Counted from the first letter of the stretch, positions 7,000 through 15,855 are shown. The stretch is DNA of 64,000 bases from DASQPE01 sp041488455 (GCA_041488455.1 JBGPPG010000001.1:31695-95694); one strand, 5' to 3'. Translations and numbers: made by a program. Notes: generated by a model from the sequence alone, not told the origin.

Positions 7000-8646
7000 C
7001 TAGAACGGCTTATACCCCGGGCTCCCGTAGCGCGTGAGGTGCAGGATATCCCACAGGGGCACGCCGTACGCGATGATGACCAGCACCACCGCCACCCCAA
7101 ACCAGATCTCCAATCTGTCCCAGACCGTCACGCGGTATCCCTCTGGCGGCCGACCGAGCGACTCGGCGTACTCGATCGCTGCCTGCGGACGGCGCGCGCC
7201 GGCGAGAAGCGTCCCCAGCATTACCAGCACGAAGAAGAGCGCGCTGGTGAACAGTACAACGCCACCCAGCGCTGAGACCCGGGTCAGTCCTTGCCACATC
7301 TGGGCTTGCGCCGCGCCGTTGTAGGTATCAGTGAAGATTCGGCGGGGCATGCCCATCAGCCCGGTGACGTGGTTCACGAACGAGAAGAGGACCATCCCCA
7401 GGAACCAGAGGTAGGGCTGTACCTTGGCGAGCAGCCTCAGCTCCAGCTCCCGCCCGCTCACCTTCGGCACCAGCCAGTAGCAGGTGCCCATGAAGGTCAG
7501 GGCTGCCGCGCTGCCCACCGTGAGGTGGAAATGAGCGTGGATCCAGGCAGTATTGTGCACGACCGAGTTGAGCGCGAACGCCGCGTTCACCGCCCCGCCG
7601 AACCCGCCGACCATGAAGAGCAGGCAGGCCAGCAGAACGCTGGACACCAACGGGTCGCCCCACGGCAAGGTGCGGATCCAGCCGAAGAGGCCCGTTCCCC
7701 CGCGAAGCCTGCCTGCCACCTCGAGCGACGCCACGATGGTGAAGGCCGTCAGGAGGCTCGGGAAAGAGATGATCATCGTGTTGAACGTATGCAGAAGCTT
7801 CCACCCGGCAGGGATGCCCGGGTCCTGAAACTGGTGGTGCAGGCCGACGGGAGTGGACAGGACCAGAAACAAGGCAAAGACCATCCGGCCGAGCGGCTCC
7901 GAGAAGAGCTTTCCGCCCGCTTTGCGCGGAAGCACCGTGTACCAGATCGTGTACGCGGGCAGTATCCAGAAGTAGACCAGCGGGTGACCGAAGTACCAGA
8001 ACAACGTGCGGGCCAGGAGCGGATCCACCGTCTTGGTCAGTCCGAGTGACCATGGGATGAGCTGGAAGAGCATCTCCGCCGCGACCCCGACGGTGCAGAG
8101 GAGCCAGAGGAGGGCGTTGGCTGCGGTCGCGTGCATCGCGAGACTGACGGGTCGGTCACCGGCCGCGGCGCGTGCCGCCCGCCAGCTCGCGACCATGTTC
8201 GCCGCCCAGCCCCACGAGCCCACCACCAGCAGCGTGAGCCCGATGTAGAAGAGCGGGTGTGCCTGGAGCGGAGGGTAGAAGGTGTAGAGGACGCTCGCCT
8301 TGAACGCGAAGATCGTCCCGAGCGCCATCAGCGTGCCCGCCACCGCGAGCCCGTAGGCGGTCCAGGAGACCCGTGGCCACCGCCGCACGCCCGTCTCCCT
8401 GTACGCGATCGCGTAGCCGAGCCCCATGATGAAGAACGTCGTGAACACCAGCGCCATCAGGACGCCGTGAGCGGTGACCGACATGTAGTACATGCTGGCC
8501 GACCGATACGGTACTTCCAGATTCGCGCGGCTGATCGCCTGCATCATGGCCATCGCGGCCGCGATCCCGAAGGCGATTACAGCCACCCAGATGTGCGCCA
8601 GGACAAGCCGATCGGCTCCGCCGCGCGGAGTGGGCTCAGTAGCCAT
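7000..8646 (-). CDS. cbaA: ba3-type cytochrome c oxidase subunit I
   Basis: 548 residues, about twelve or more membrane helices: the catalytic subunit that reduces oxygen and pumps protons. By analogy with Thermus ba3, H60 (SVTAHG) and H374 bind the low-spin heme, H372 binds heme a3, and H221, H270 and H271 hold CuB, with the cross-linked tyrosine Y225 in GHPLVYF. The K- and D-channel pattern of A-type oxidases is not evident, as expected for family B. Its start overlaps the subunit II stop by 11 nt. It is the last gene of the kinase-regulator-ATPase-oxidase block. Confidence 0.95.
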   Translation of the reverse strand: MATEPTPRGGADRLVLAHIWVAVIAFGIAAAMAMMQAISRANLEVPYRSASMYYMSVTAHGVLMALVFTTFFIMGLGYAIAYRETGVRRWPRVSWTAYGLAVAGTLMALGTIFAFKASVLYTFYPPLQAHPLFYIGLTLLVVGSWGWAANMVASWRAARAAAGDRPVSLAMHATAANALLWLLCTVGVAAEMLFQLIPWSLGLTKTVDPLLARTLFWYFGHPLVYFWILPAYTIWYTVLPRKAGGKLFSEPLGRMVFALFLVLSTPVGLHHQFQDPGIPAGWKLLHTFNTMIISFPSLLTAFTIVASLEVAGRLRGGTGLFGWIRTLPWGDPLVSSVLLACLLFMVGGFGGAVNAAFALNSVVHNTAWIHAHFHLTVGSAAALTFMGTCYWLVPKVSGRELELRLLAKVQPYLWFLGMVLFSFVNHVTGLMGMPRRIFTDTYNGAAQAQMWQGLTRVSALGGVVLFTSALFFVLVMLGTLLAGARRPQAAIEYAESLGRPPEGYRVTVWDRLEIWFGVAVVLVIIAYGVPLWDILHLTRYGSPGYKPF

Positions 8647-9178
8647 GCGGAGCTTCCCCGGCGGCGGTGCCCGCCGTGCCCGCGCCTGCCGCCGGCGCCG
8701 TCCACTCGGCCTTCGGGAGCACGTGCAGCTTCGCGGCCATCGCGTGGTGCCCGATCCCGCAGTACTCGTTGCACGCGATCAGGTACTCGCCGGCCTTGAA
8801 CTGCGTCGTGAACTGGCTGATGTAGCCCGGCACGACCATCGCCTGCCCGTTCGTGCGAACGATCTCGAATCCATGGGTCACGTCGCTTGACGTGAGATGG
8901 AACGTGACGGGCGTCTCGGCCGGCACGGACAGCTCGGACGGCAGCCACGCGAACATCAACCCCACGACGCGCGCGTGGACCCGGCCCTCCGCATCCACGG
9001 AGACTCCCTGCGGCTTGAGCCGAGGGTCGCTCAGCGCGGTCTTGGGGTCGATCGTCTCGATGTGACTCGGGGGCTGAATGTGATGGCCGAACTCCGCCAC
9101 AGCCATCGTCGTGAAGAAGAGCGCCAGCATCGCGGCGACGGCCCACATCCAGATTCGCTCGTAGAGGTCGACGCTCAT
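8636..9178 (-). CDS. cbaB: ba3-type cytochrome c oxidase subunit II
   Basis: 180 residues: one N-terminal membrane helix (IWMWAVAAMLALFFTTMAV) and a periplasmic cupredoxin domain. The CuA ligands are in DVTHGFEI and CNEYCGIGHHAM (two Cys, two His, Met), complete. It accepts electrons from cytochrome c. An Ala/Gly-rich C-terminal tail follows the domain. The start at ATG 9178 overlaps the preceding small gene by ATGA. Confidence 0.94.
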   Translation of the reverse strand: MSVDLYERIWMWAVAAMLALFFTTMAVAEFGHHIQPPSHIETIDPKTALSDPRLKPQGVSVDAEGRVHARVVGLMFAWLPSELSVPAETPVTFHLTSSDVTHGFEIVRTNGQAMVVPGYISQFTTQFKAGEYLIACNEYCGIGHHAMAAKLHVLPKAEWTAPAAGAGTAGTAAGEAPHGY

Positions 9179-9315
9179 GGCGTCACCGGCTGCCGGGCGA
9201 GATAGATGAAGAAGTAGATCGCGAACCATCCGCAGACGAAGAGAACGGCGTACGCCCCGACGAACGCGAACGTGCCGATCGGGTGCTTGGGGAGACCTGC
9301 TGGCATTTCGGACAT
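9175..9315 (-). CDS. ba3 oxidase small subunit IIa-like membrane peptide
   Basis: 46 residues with a single membrane helix (FAFVGAYAVLFVCGWFAIYF) preceded by KHPIGT, the pattern of the subunit IIa peptide that replaces a missing subunit II helix in ba3 oxidases. Its position before subunit II and its ATGA overlap with that gene support the call. Such short genes are often missed in annotation. Confidence 0.75.
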   Translation of the reverse strand: MSEMPAGLPKHPIGTFAFVGAYAVLFVCGWFAIYFFIYLARQPVTP

Positions 9316-9393
9316 GGCGGCGCTCGGGGAAGGGAGATCCAAGGGTACGGCGCCGGGCATGAAAGCGCGACCGAAGGGTTTATGGCGAGATCT

Positions 9394-11235
9394 TCATGGA
9401 CCAGTGCCGGCGGGGCTCCGGCTCGCCCGGAGCGCGTTCAGAATCACGGCGACGTCCACGACCTCCTGAAGCACGGCGCCGATCGTGGGCGGGATCGCCC
9501 CTGCCGCCGCGAAGGCCATCGCCACGCCGCTCAGGCCGAGCCCCACCCAGATGCTCTGCCGCGCGATGCGCATCGTGCGCCGGCTGATCGTGATCGCCTC
9601 GGCGATGCGGGTGGGATCGTCGGCGAGGATGACGGCGTCCGCGGCCTCGGCGGTGATCCCGCCACCGCCTGCCGCGAGCGCGATCCCGACTGTCGCGCTG
9701 CTCAGCGCCGGAGCGTCGTTGGTTCCGTCGCCCACCATGAGGACCCGCTCGCCGCGCTTGAGCAGCGCCTGCACCGCCGCCACCTTCTCTTCCGGCAGCA
9801 TGTTGCCCAACGCCTGGTCGATTCCGACCGCCCGGGCGACCGCATCCGCGTTCGGTTGCGCGTCACCCGAGAGCAGCAACGTGCGCCGCACGCCGAGCCG
9901 GCGCAGTCGATCGAAGAAGGCGGCCAGCCCAGGCCGAATCGCGTCCGCGTACTCCACGATCGCGGCACCTCGTCCCTCGACTGCCACGTACGCCCGCAGC
10001 CCGGCGCCATCCGGCGCGATGCTGGCGAAATCGGCCGCGGCGCCCGGGTACCGATCCACGATGTAGGACCAGCTGCCGACCGCGACGTCACGCTCACCTA
10101 CCTGGCCGGAGACGCCCCGGCCGGGCGCCTCGACGACGTGGCGAGCGTCCGGCATCGGGCCGGCAGCCTCGGCGGCCTCGACGAGCGTGCGGGCCAGAAG
10201 GTGGCTCGAGCCGTGCTCCACGGCTCCAGCGAGCCGCAGCGTCTCGCCCGCGTCCCACGGCGGAACCGGGACTACCCGCGCCACCCGCGGGCGGCCGATC
10301 GTGAGCGTGCCGGTCTTGTCGAAGATGCCGACCGTGACCTGGCCCACCTGCTCCAGCGCGGTCCCGTGGCGGAAAATGATCTGGCGCCGCGCTGCCCGGT
10401 TGATCCCGCCCACCACCGCTACCGGGGTGGCGAGAATGAGGGGACAGGGTGTGGCCACGACCAGCACGGCCAGCACTCTGACCGGATCGCCCGAAACGAG
10501 CCAGGCGCCCGCGCACACGGCGAGTGTGAGTGGGGTGAACCATGCGGCATAGCGATCCGCGAGCCGTTGCAGCGGGGCCTTGCTGGACTGCGCGGTCCGC
10601 ACCAGCTCGACGATGCGCGCATACTGACTTTCGCGGGCCACCGCGAGGGTCTGCACGGTGAGGGGCCCTTCGAGATTGTGGCTGCCGCTCATGAGACGGA
10701 CCCCGGCGCTCGCGCTGACCGGGATCGGCTCGCCCGTGAGCCGGGAGGCGTCCACGTGCGAATGTCCCTCCAGCACAACCGCGTCGCAGGGCAGCAGCTC
10801 CCCCGGGCGGACGAGCAGCCGGTCGCCCACGGCCACTTCCTCGGCGGGCACCTCCTCGACGCCATCCGGGCCGAGCCGGTGTGCGAGCCGCGGAGCCGCC
10901 GCCTCCAGCTCTCGCACCGCCTCCGATGCGCGACCCTGCGCCCGCCGCTCGAGCGCCTCGCCCCCGGTCTGCATCAGGACGACGATCAGTCCGGGGAGGG
11001 GGTCGCGGAGCAGAAGGGCGGTCAGGATGGCGAGCGCGGCCACGAGATCGGCCGCGAACCGGCCGACCGCCACGCCGCGCACGGTCCGCCAGACTACGGG
11101 GGCCCCGGTCAGCACGAGGCCCGCAGTCCAGAGCCGATCGGCCCAGAGCGGAGAGCCGCCCGGGAATCGGGCAGCGAGCCCGATGACGATGAAAGCGAGA
11201 GCCGCCGCCGGGAGGGCGGCGGCCGGGTGGGTCAG
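9394..11235 (-). CDS. P1B-type heavy-metal ATPase, TPC motif, CTG start
   Basis: About 613 residues. It carries the phosphorylation motif FDKTGT, the TGEP actuator loop, GDGTNDAPAL and the membrane metal motif TPCPL, so TPC rather than the usual CPC. The nucleotide-domain HP motif reads GSSHLLA, with Leu for Pro. No N-terminal metal-binding domain is present. Likely a metal exporter, or a metal supplier for the adjacent oxidase. No ATG, GTG or TTG occurs in frame between an ATG at 11397, deep inside the regulator gene, and a GTG at 11115 that would cut a membrane helix. I place the start at CTG 11235, which overlaps the regulator stop as CTGA. Confidence 0.85.
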   Translation of the reverse strand: MTHPAAALPAAALAFIVIGLAARFPGGSPLWADRLWTAGLVLTGAPVVWRTVRGVAVGRFAADLVAALAILTALLLRDPLPGLIVVLMQTGGEALERRAQGRASEAVRELEAAAPRLAHRLGPDGVEEVPAEEVAVGDRLLVRPGELLPCDAVVLEGHSHVDASRLTGEPIPVSASAGVRLMSGSHNLEGPLTVQTLAVARESQYARIVELVRTAQSSKAPLQRLADRYAAWFTPLTLAVCAGAWLVSGDPVRVLAVLVVATPCPLILATPVAVVGGINRAARRQIIFRHGTALEQVGQVTVGIFDKTGTLTIGRPRVARVVPVPPWDAGETLRLAGAVEHGSSHLLARTLVEAAEAAGPMPDARHVVEAPGRGVSGQVGERDVAVGSWSYIVDRYPGAAADFASIAPDGAGLRAYVAVEGRGAAIVEYADAIRPGLAAFFDRLRRLGVRRTLLLSGDAQPNADAVARAVGIDQALGNMLPEEKVAAVQALLKRGERVLMVGDGTNDAPALSSATVGIALAAGGGGITAEAADAVILADDPTRIAEAITISRRTMRIARQSIWVGLGLSGVAMAFAAAGAIPPTIGAVLQEVVDVAVILNALRASRSPAGTGP

Positions 11236-11930
11236 GCGGTGGAGAGGCCTGCCGACTGCTCGCCCCTGCGGAGGCTGAAGCCCACCCCCCGCACCGTGCA
11301 GATCATGGGCTCCCGTGCGGCGAGCGACAGCTTCCGCCGCAGGTTGCCGACGTGCACGTCCACCACGTTGCTCTCCGGGTCGAAGTGCATATCCCATACC
11401 TTCTCCAGGAGCGTGGTGCGGCGCACGACCTCCTCCGGATGGAGCAGGAAGTACTCCAGCAGCTGGAACTCTTTCGGGGTCAGGTCGAGCGATCGGTCCT
11501 CGACCGTGACGGTGTGGCGCAGGCGATCCATCGCGATCGGCCCGTACCGCAGCACCTCCAGCCGCTCCGCGCCGCCCCGGCGGCGGAGCGCCCGGATCCG
11601 GGCCAGCAGCTCATCGAACCGGAACGGTTTAGCGAGGTAATCGTCCGCGCCGGCATCCAGACCCCGAACCACGTCCTCCGTCGAGTCACGCGAGGTGAGC
11701 ATCAGGATGGGGGTGTGCCGGCCCTCGCGCCGCAACTCCGTGGCGACCTGGAATCCGTTCTTCTTGGGGAGCACGACGTCGAGCAGGATGATGTCGTAGT
11801 CGTAGACGTGGGCGAGCAGGGTCGCTTCGTCACCATCCGGCGCGATGTCGACGACGTACCCTTCTTCCTTGAGGCCCTGCTCGATGAATCCCGCGACCTT
11901 ACGGTCGTCCTCGACGACGAGAATCTTCAT
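11232..11930 (-). CDS. OmpR-family response regulator
   Basis: 232 residues: a receiver domain with acidic residues EDD near the start, phosphoacceptor D51 in LLDVVLP, Ser/Thr at 79-80 and K101 (LAKPF), then a winged-helix DNA-binding domain with DLTPKEFQLLEYF and the VDVHVGNLRRKL recognition helix. It is paired with the kinase at 11988-13241 and leads into the ATPase and oxidase genes, which are its probable targets. The tail after GVGFSLRRG is a short extension. Confidence 0.92.
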   Translation of the reverse strand: MKILVVEDDRKVAGFIEQGLKEEGYVVDIAPDGDEATLLAHVYDYDIILLDVVLPKKNGFQVATELRREGRHTPILMLTSRDSTEDVVRGLDAGADDYLAKPFRFDELLARIRALRRRGGAERLEVLRYGPIAMDRLRHTVTVEDRSLDLTPKEFQLLEYFLLHPEEVVRRTTLLEKVWDMHFDPESNVVDVHVGNLRRKLSLAAREPMICTVRGVGFSLRRGEQSAGLSTA

Positions 11931-11987
11931 GCCTCCAACCTGCTTGCCCGTGCATGAACCCGGCTGTAACTGTTCGTGAAGATTTCT

Positions 11988-13241
11988 TCAGGCGTCCGGC
12001 GGCGACTCGGTTGGCAGCTCTACGACAAACCGACCTCCCCGCCCCGGTCGGGGGATGGCGCGGAGCTCGCCGCCGAGGATCCGGGCCAGGCGGCGGGACA
12101 AGGGCAGCCCGAGGCCCACGCCCTGACCCTCACCGACCCCGCTCGTCGCGTACACGTCGAAGATGCGCTCAATGTCGTCGGGCGCAACACCGTTCCCCTC
12201 GTCATCCACCGTCACCGCGACCCTGCCTTCCGTCTCGGCCACATGCACCCGCACAGTGCTCCGCTCCGGGGTGTGGCGAATGCCGTTCGCCAGCAGGTTG
12301 ACCAGGATCTGCTCCACCCGGCTGGCGTCGGTGTAGCAGGTCGGTAAGCCCGGGGCGACCTCGAGGGTGACCCTGACCTGCCTGGCGCCGGCGGCGGGCT
12401 CGACCCGGCCGATGGCTCGGCGCACGATCGGCTCGAGATCCACCGAGCGCAGCACCGGCATCAGGCGATCCTCGTCCAGGCGGCTCAGGTCCAGGAGGTC
12501 GTTCACCAGGCCGATCGCCTGCTCGGCTGATTCGAGCACCTCGAAGGCGGCGCGCGGCACCGAGGCCGGATCCTTGCGGCGGACGAGCATCTCCGCCCAG
12601 CCATAGGTTGCAGCCAGTGCGTTGCGAAGCTCGTGGTTGACCATGGCGAAGAACTGTTCCCGGGAGCGGTGGAGCTGCTGCACCTCCTCCAGGAGCCTCG
12701 CGCTCTCCTCGTGCAGCCGGGCGTTCTCCACGGCCGCTGCGGCCTGAGAGGCGAGCAGCAGGGCGATGTGCTCGTCCTCGTCCGTGAAATGACCGCCACC
12801 GAGCTTCTCCGTGAGATACAGGTTTCCGAAAATCCCCCGGCGCCCGACGACCGGGACGCCGAGGAACGAGTGCATCTGCGGATGGTGGGGCGGGAATCCG
12901 TAGGAATCGGGGTGCCGCGTGAGGTCCGGCAGGCGGATGACCCTGGCTTCCCGGATCACCAGCCCGAGGATGCCGTGTCCTTTGGGAGGCGGTCCGATGA
13001 CGGCTCGCTCTTCCGGGGAGATGCCGTATGTCGTGAAGCTCTCGAGGTACCGGCCGTCCGGCGCAAGCACGCCGATTGCGGCGTAACGTGCCCCGATGAC
13101 CGCGGCAGCGACGTTCGCCGTTTGCTGAAGCACGCCCTCCAGCGAGAGCTCCGAGGTGAGCAGCAGGCCGGCGGAGACGAGCCGCTCGAGTCGCTCCGCG
13201 GGGGTCTGGGGCGGTGGCGCGGGGGGCAACGGGTTCGGCAT
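11988..13241 (-). CDS. GAF-domain sensor histidine kinase, DosS/DevS-like
   Basis: 417 residues without membrane helices. A GAF domain (about 30-175) is followed by a short coiled coil, HisKA with phospho-accepting H203 (MVNHELRNAL), and an ATPase domain with the N-box (NLLANGIRHTPE), DDEGNGV and GVGLGLPL. The GAF stretch with GFPPHHPQMHSFLGVPV and FGNLYLTEK closely resembles the heme-binding GAF of mycobacterial DosS/DevS, so gas or redox sensing is plausible. Whether heme is bound cannot be told from sequence alone. It is cytosolic, and divergent from the stress-protein gene. Confidence 0.9.
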   Translation of the reverse strand: MPNPLPPAPPPQTPAERLERLVSAGLLLTSELSLEGVLQQTANVAAAVIGARYAAIGVLAPDGRYLESFTTYGISPEERAVIGPPPKGHGILGLVIREARVIRLPDLTRHPDSYGFPPHHPQMHSFLGVPVVGRRGIFGNLYLTEKLGGGHFTDEDEHIALLLASQAAAAVENARLHEESARLLEEVQQLHRSREQFFAMVNHELRNALAATYGWAEMLVRRKDPASVPRAAFEVLESAEQAIGLVNDLLDLSRLDEDRLMPVLRSVDLEPIVRRAIGRVEPAAGARQVRVTLEVAPGLPTCYTDASRVEQILVNLLANGIRHTPERSTVRVHVAETEGRVAVTVDDEGNGVAPDDIERIFDVYATSGVGEGQGVGLGLPLSRRLARILGGELRAIPRPGRGGRFVVELPTESPPDA

Positions 13242-13309
13242 GGGTCTATTCTAACCGACTTCACGATCGCTTCATCGCCGCGGTGCATCCTTCTCCTAGC
13301 GGAGGAGGC

Positions 13310-14113
13310 ATGCGGCTCCAGCAAATCGTGGTCGCGGCAGACGAAACCGAGGCGAGCCGGAACGCAATCCGAACGGCGCGGTTCTGGGCCCGGCGCGCGG
13401 GCGCTCGCGTCAGCATCATCTCGGTGTGTCGCGTGAAAGCCATGGCGGCCGGCGAAGTCCAGGGTGCGGCGGTCCGCGCCATCGAGCGCTGGGTGGGAGA
13501 CCAGCTCGCCGAGTGGGACCCGTCGCCCCCGGTGATCGCCGAGGCCTCCGGTATTCCCAGCGTCGAGATCGCGCGGTTTGCAGAGGAAGCGGGCGCGGAC
13601 CTGCTCATTCTGGGTCGGAAACGGCGCTCCGGCTCTTCCCGACGACTTCTGGGCGACACCGCCGATGCCGTGGCGCGCCGGAGCGCGGTGCCCTGCCTGT
13701 TCGTCCCCGGACCGGACGATGCGACCGGCCGCATGCTGGCGGCGCTCGACGGCACGGATCGCGGCCTCGCCGTTCTGCGCCGGGCCGTCGGTTTCGCCGC
13801 CGCGCTCGATGCCGAGCTGGACTTCGTAACTGTGGAGCGTGCGCTGGCGGACGAGCCGGAACGCCTGGCGAACGACGTTCCGAGCGCGCGGACCGAAAAT
13901 CTCATGCGGGCGCTGGGTCCGGCGGCCCGGACGCTCCGGATTTGCCTCGGTGATGTCGTGACGGAGATTCTGAGCGAGATCGAAACGCGCCAGTCCCGCG
14001 TCCTCATTCTCGGCTATCGCAGGGGCGGGCCCCCGGGTCCCGTCGAGGGAGGAAGCGTTGCGCGCCGGCTCACATACCGCGCGCCGTGCGCGGTGCTCAC
14101 CATTCCACTCTGA
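13310..14113 (+). CDS. Tandem universal stress protein
   Basis: 267 residues with two UspA-like domains. The first carries the nucleotide-loop pattern GRKRRSGSSRRLLGDTA, the second a looser GYRRGG...GGSVARRL. ATG 13310 has a very strong GGAGGAGG site. The gene is divergent from the GAF kinase with 68 nt between them. Dos-type kinases in actinobacteria commonly control Usp genes, so this may be part of the same regulon; that is inference. Confidence 0.85.
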   Translation: MRLQQIVVAADETEASRNAIRTARFWARRAGARVSIISVCRVKAMAAGEVQGAAVRAIERWVGDQLAEWDPSPPVIAEASGIPSVEIARFAEEAGADLLILGRKRRSGSSRRLLGDTADAVARRSAVPCLFVPGPDDATGRMLAALDGTDRGLAVLRRAVGFAAALDAELDFVTVERALADEPERLANDVPSARTENLMRALGPAARTLRICLGDVVTEILSEIETRQSRVLILGYRRGGPPGPVEGGSVARRLTYRAPCAVLTIPL

Positions 14114-14125
14114 CCGGGAGGAGCG

Positions 14126-14335
14126 ATGCAGACCAACATCGGACGGGCGGACCGAGTCATTCGCCTGGTCCTGGGTGCCGTTATCCTCGGCCTGTACGGG
14201 GCGCTGCCCGTTCCGTGGAGGTACCTGACCCTGCTCGGCCTGATTCCGCTTGGGACGAGCATCACGGGCTTCTGCCCTCTCTACGCCGCCGTCGGGTGGA
14301 ACCGGCGGCGCCCACCGCGTGGAGGGGTCCAATGA
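14126..14335 (+). CDS. Small YgaP-like membrane protein (DUF2892)
   Basis: 69 residues. It opens with TNIGRADRVIRLVLGA, the signature of the DUF2892 inner-membrane family, and has two hydrophobic hairpin segments, with CPLY in the second half. Members are often found alone or fused to rhodanese. GGGAGGAG precedes the start. It follows the stress protein by 12 nt and overlaps the next gene by ATGA, so the three form one unit. Confidence 0.85.
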   Translation: MQTNIGRADRVIRLVLGAVILGLYGALPVPWRYLTLLGLIPLGTSITGFCPLYAAVGWNRRRPPRGGVQ

Positions 14336-14730
14336 CGTCCGTGATCGCGACTCCGGCGCGGAGCCGGCCGCTGCTCGAGCCGGACCGCCGGGCGTGGTGC
14401 GACGCAGTGAGGGCGGCGCTCGCCCAGACCCTTCGCCCCGATTCGGGCATCTGGGATCGCTGGGCGGCGGTTCAGTATCTCGAGCGGGACTTCATGCCGC
14501 GGCTCGAGCGGGAGCTCCAGACCGTGAACGCCCGCCTCACCCGGCTGTCGCCGGCGGAGGCTGCGCGGGTCTGGGCGCCGGCGGAGCTGCTCGGATTCCT
14601 CCGCGACTACCTCGTCGAGCTGGTCAGCATGGCTCAAAGCGGCGTGCTGTTCGCCGCCGGGGCGGAAAAGCTCCTGCGGGCGCACGAGTGCTGGTGCAGC
14701 GAGGTGGAGGTGCTGGGCGCTACTGGGTGA
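14332..14730 (+). CDS. Hypothetical protein
   Basis: 132 residues, family not recognised. It is largely helical and acidic, with Trp-rich patches (WCDAVRAAL, IWDRWAAVQYL) and a closing HECWCSEVEV with two cysteines. No signal peptide or membrane helix. GGAGGGG and an ATGA overlap couple it to the DUF2892 gene. Its end overlaps the convergent peptidase gene by 11 bp. Confidence 0.65.
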   Translation: MTSVIATPARSRPLLEPDRRAWCDAVRAALAQTLRPDSGIWDRWAAVQYLERDFMPRLERELQTVNARLTRLSPAEAARVWAPAELLGFLRDYLVELVSMAQSGVLFAAGAEKLLRAHECWCSEVEVLGATG

Positions 14731-15244
14731 GCTGGTCGGGATTTTCCCGGACCGGCCTGGCCGGGTCCGTCGGCAGACAGGAAAGGATCTTCGCCGCCCG
14801 CTGGCTTCCGCTCGGATGCAGATCGTCGAAGCGGAACGGCCCCATGCGGGTGAAAAACTGAATCGCGGCGTCCACCGCCGGGCGGTTATCCTCCGCGAGC
14901 AGGCGGGTGGCGTAGCAGTCGGCGTCGAGCTCCTGCCGCTGCCGGAGGTTGCTCAGGTCGGCCCGGGGCTCGGACAGCGCGCCGCCGGCATGGCCGTACG
15001 CGACATGCCCGTACTCATGGGCGATGAAGAAGTCGGCCAGCAGCGGCCCCACGCGCTGCATCAGCGTCGGGTTGTAATAGATCATGGGCCGCCCCCGCTC
15101 GTACGCGGTCACCGCGACGTCGTGCAGGGTGTCGGTCGCGATCGGCTGGACGTCCACCAGGCGCTGCGCCGCGACCGCCCGCGCGCCGCTCGCCGTCGCG
15201 AGCGCGGCCGTGATCAGGCATGCCAATGTGGTTGTCCTCGTCAT
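14720..15244 (-). CDS. Secreted putative zinc metallopeptidase (HExxH)
   Basis: 174 residues with a signal peptide (LACLITAALATASGARAVAAQ). The body holds IAHEYGHVAYGH, an HExxH zinc motif, and a downstream ELDADCYATRL whose Glu or Asp is the expected third ligand, as in M48-like minimal proteases. It is short, so probably a compact periplasmic peptidase or an inactive relative. Substrate unknown. Confidence 0.7.
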   Translation of the reverse strand: MTRTTTLACLITAALATASGARAVAAQRLVDVQPIATDTLHDVAVTAYERGRPMIYYNPTLMQRVGPLLADFFIAHEYGHVAYGHAGGALSEPRADLSNLRQRQELDADCYATRLLAEDNRPAVDAAIQFFTRMGPFRFDDLHPSGSQRAAKILSCLPTDPARPVRENPDQLTQ

Positions 15245-15290
15245 CGCTCGATCCTTCCCGGAGCCCTGCTCCTACACGCCGTCAAAGCGA

Positions 15291-15326
15291 ACGCCCCCGC
15301 GGTTCAGGCTCGAATCGCGGGGGCGT
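15291..15326 (-). other. Strong hairpin upstream of the peptidase gene
   Basis: ACGCCCCCGCG (15291-15301) pairs perfectly over 11 bp with CGCGGGGGCGT (15316-15326), loop 14 nt. A smaller GCGCGC stem sits next to it at about 15336-15350. There is no T-run on either strand. It could end a leftward transcript coming from the 15.35-15.77 kb region or structure the peptidase leader. Confidence 0.5.
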
Positions 15327-15771
15327 CGGTCGTGCGCGCGAAGAGCGCGCCTACCACATCCGCGACATCCGAGCTCCAATCGGCCAAGTCAGCCCGTTCA
15401 GCTGCATCGATCCAACCGTCAACGTCGCGTCCTTCCCGTCGGGGGTGCGGGTGACTCCGCTGGCGTCTGGGCCGCTCGGGGCGGCCGACCTTCCTATTTG
15501 ACCGTCGTCTCGTCGATCGCGGGGCTTGAGCGCCCTGGGCGCCCCCTGAAGCTGGGCGCGCATGCCTGGCTTACGGCAGCGTTCGACCTCGGTCCACTGA
15601 AGAAGGCATATCCCGTGCCCGAGTGCTTCGCCGCCCCGTAAACGCCTGTGGGGGATGAATGCCGACCGATCGGGCCACCGACCCCCGAGCGCGTTTTGCG
15701 GCACTCGACAACTGCAGGTCCCGGCAGCGATCACGATTGCCGCCCTCCGCAGGGCTGCTTACGTTGAGACA
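15327..15771. other. Intergenic region without a convincing gene
   Basis: About 445 nt between the peptidase gene and the TPP riboswitch. A leftward frame at 15351-15734 ends in a protein-like stretch (GSMQLNGLTWPIGARMSRMW), and its stop is followed by the two hairpins just described. It has no good start or ribosome site and an implausible N-terminal half. It may be a gene remnant. The thiC promoter should lie in the right-hand part, but I cannot pick one out with confidence. Confidence 0.4.
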
Positions 15772-15855
15772 GCCGCCAGGGGTATCGGACCGTCGTCCGA
15801 TTGAGAGAGCACCCTTGGAACCTGATCCGGTTGATACCGGCGAAGGGAGCGCGGC
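15772..15855 (+). promoter_or_regulatory. TPP riboswitch (THI element)
   Basis: The conserved core ACCCTTGGAACCTGATC at 15811-15827 and the junction GGCGAAGGGA at 15839-15848 are present. P1 can form from GCCGC (15772-15776) with GCGGC (15851-15855). TCGGAC/GTCCGA (15785-15800) makes one arm and CCGGTTGATACCGG (15827-15840) another. It sits 41 nt before the thiC start, as expected for thiamine-pyrophosphate feedback. Confidence 0.93.

Noticed and set aside
9283..11640. 785-codon open frame opposite the P-type ATPase
   Set aside because: Arg/Pro/Ala-rich composition, no recognisable domain; a strand shadow produced by high GC in a real gene.
15351..15734. Leftward open frame of 127 codons ending in a protein-like tail
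   Set aside because: No plausible start or ribosome site, and the N-terminal half looks like GC-rich noise; kept only as a possible remnant.
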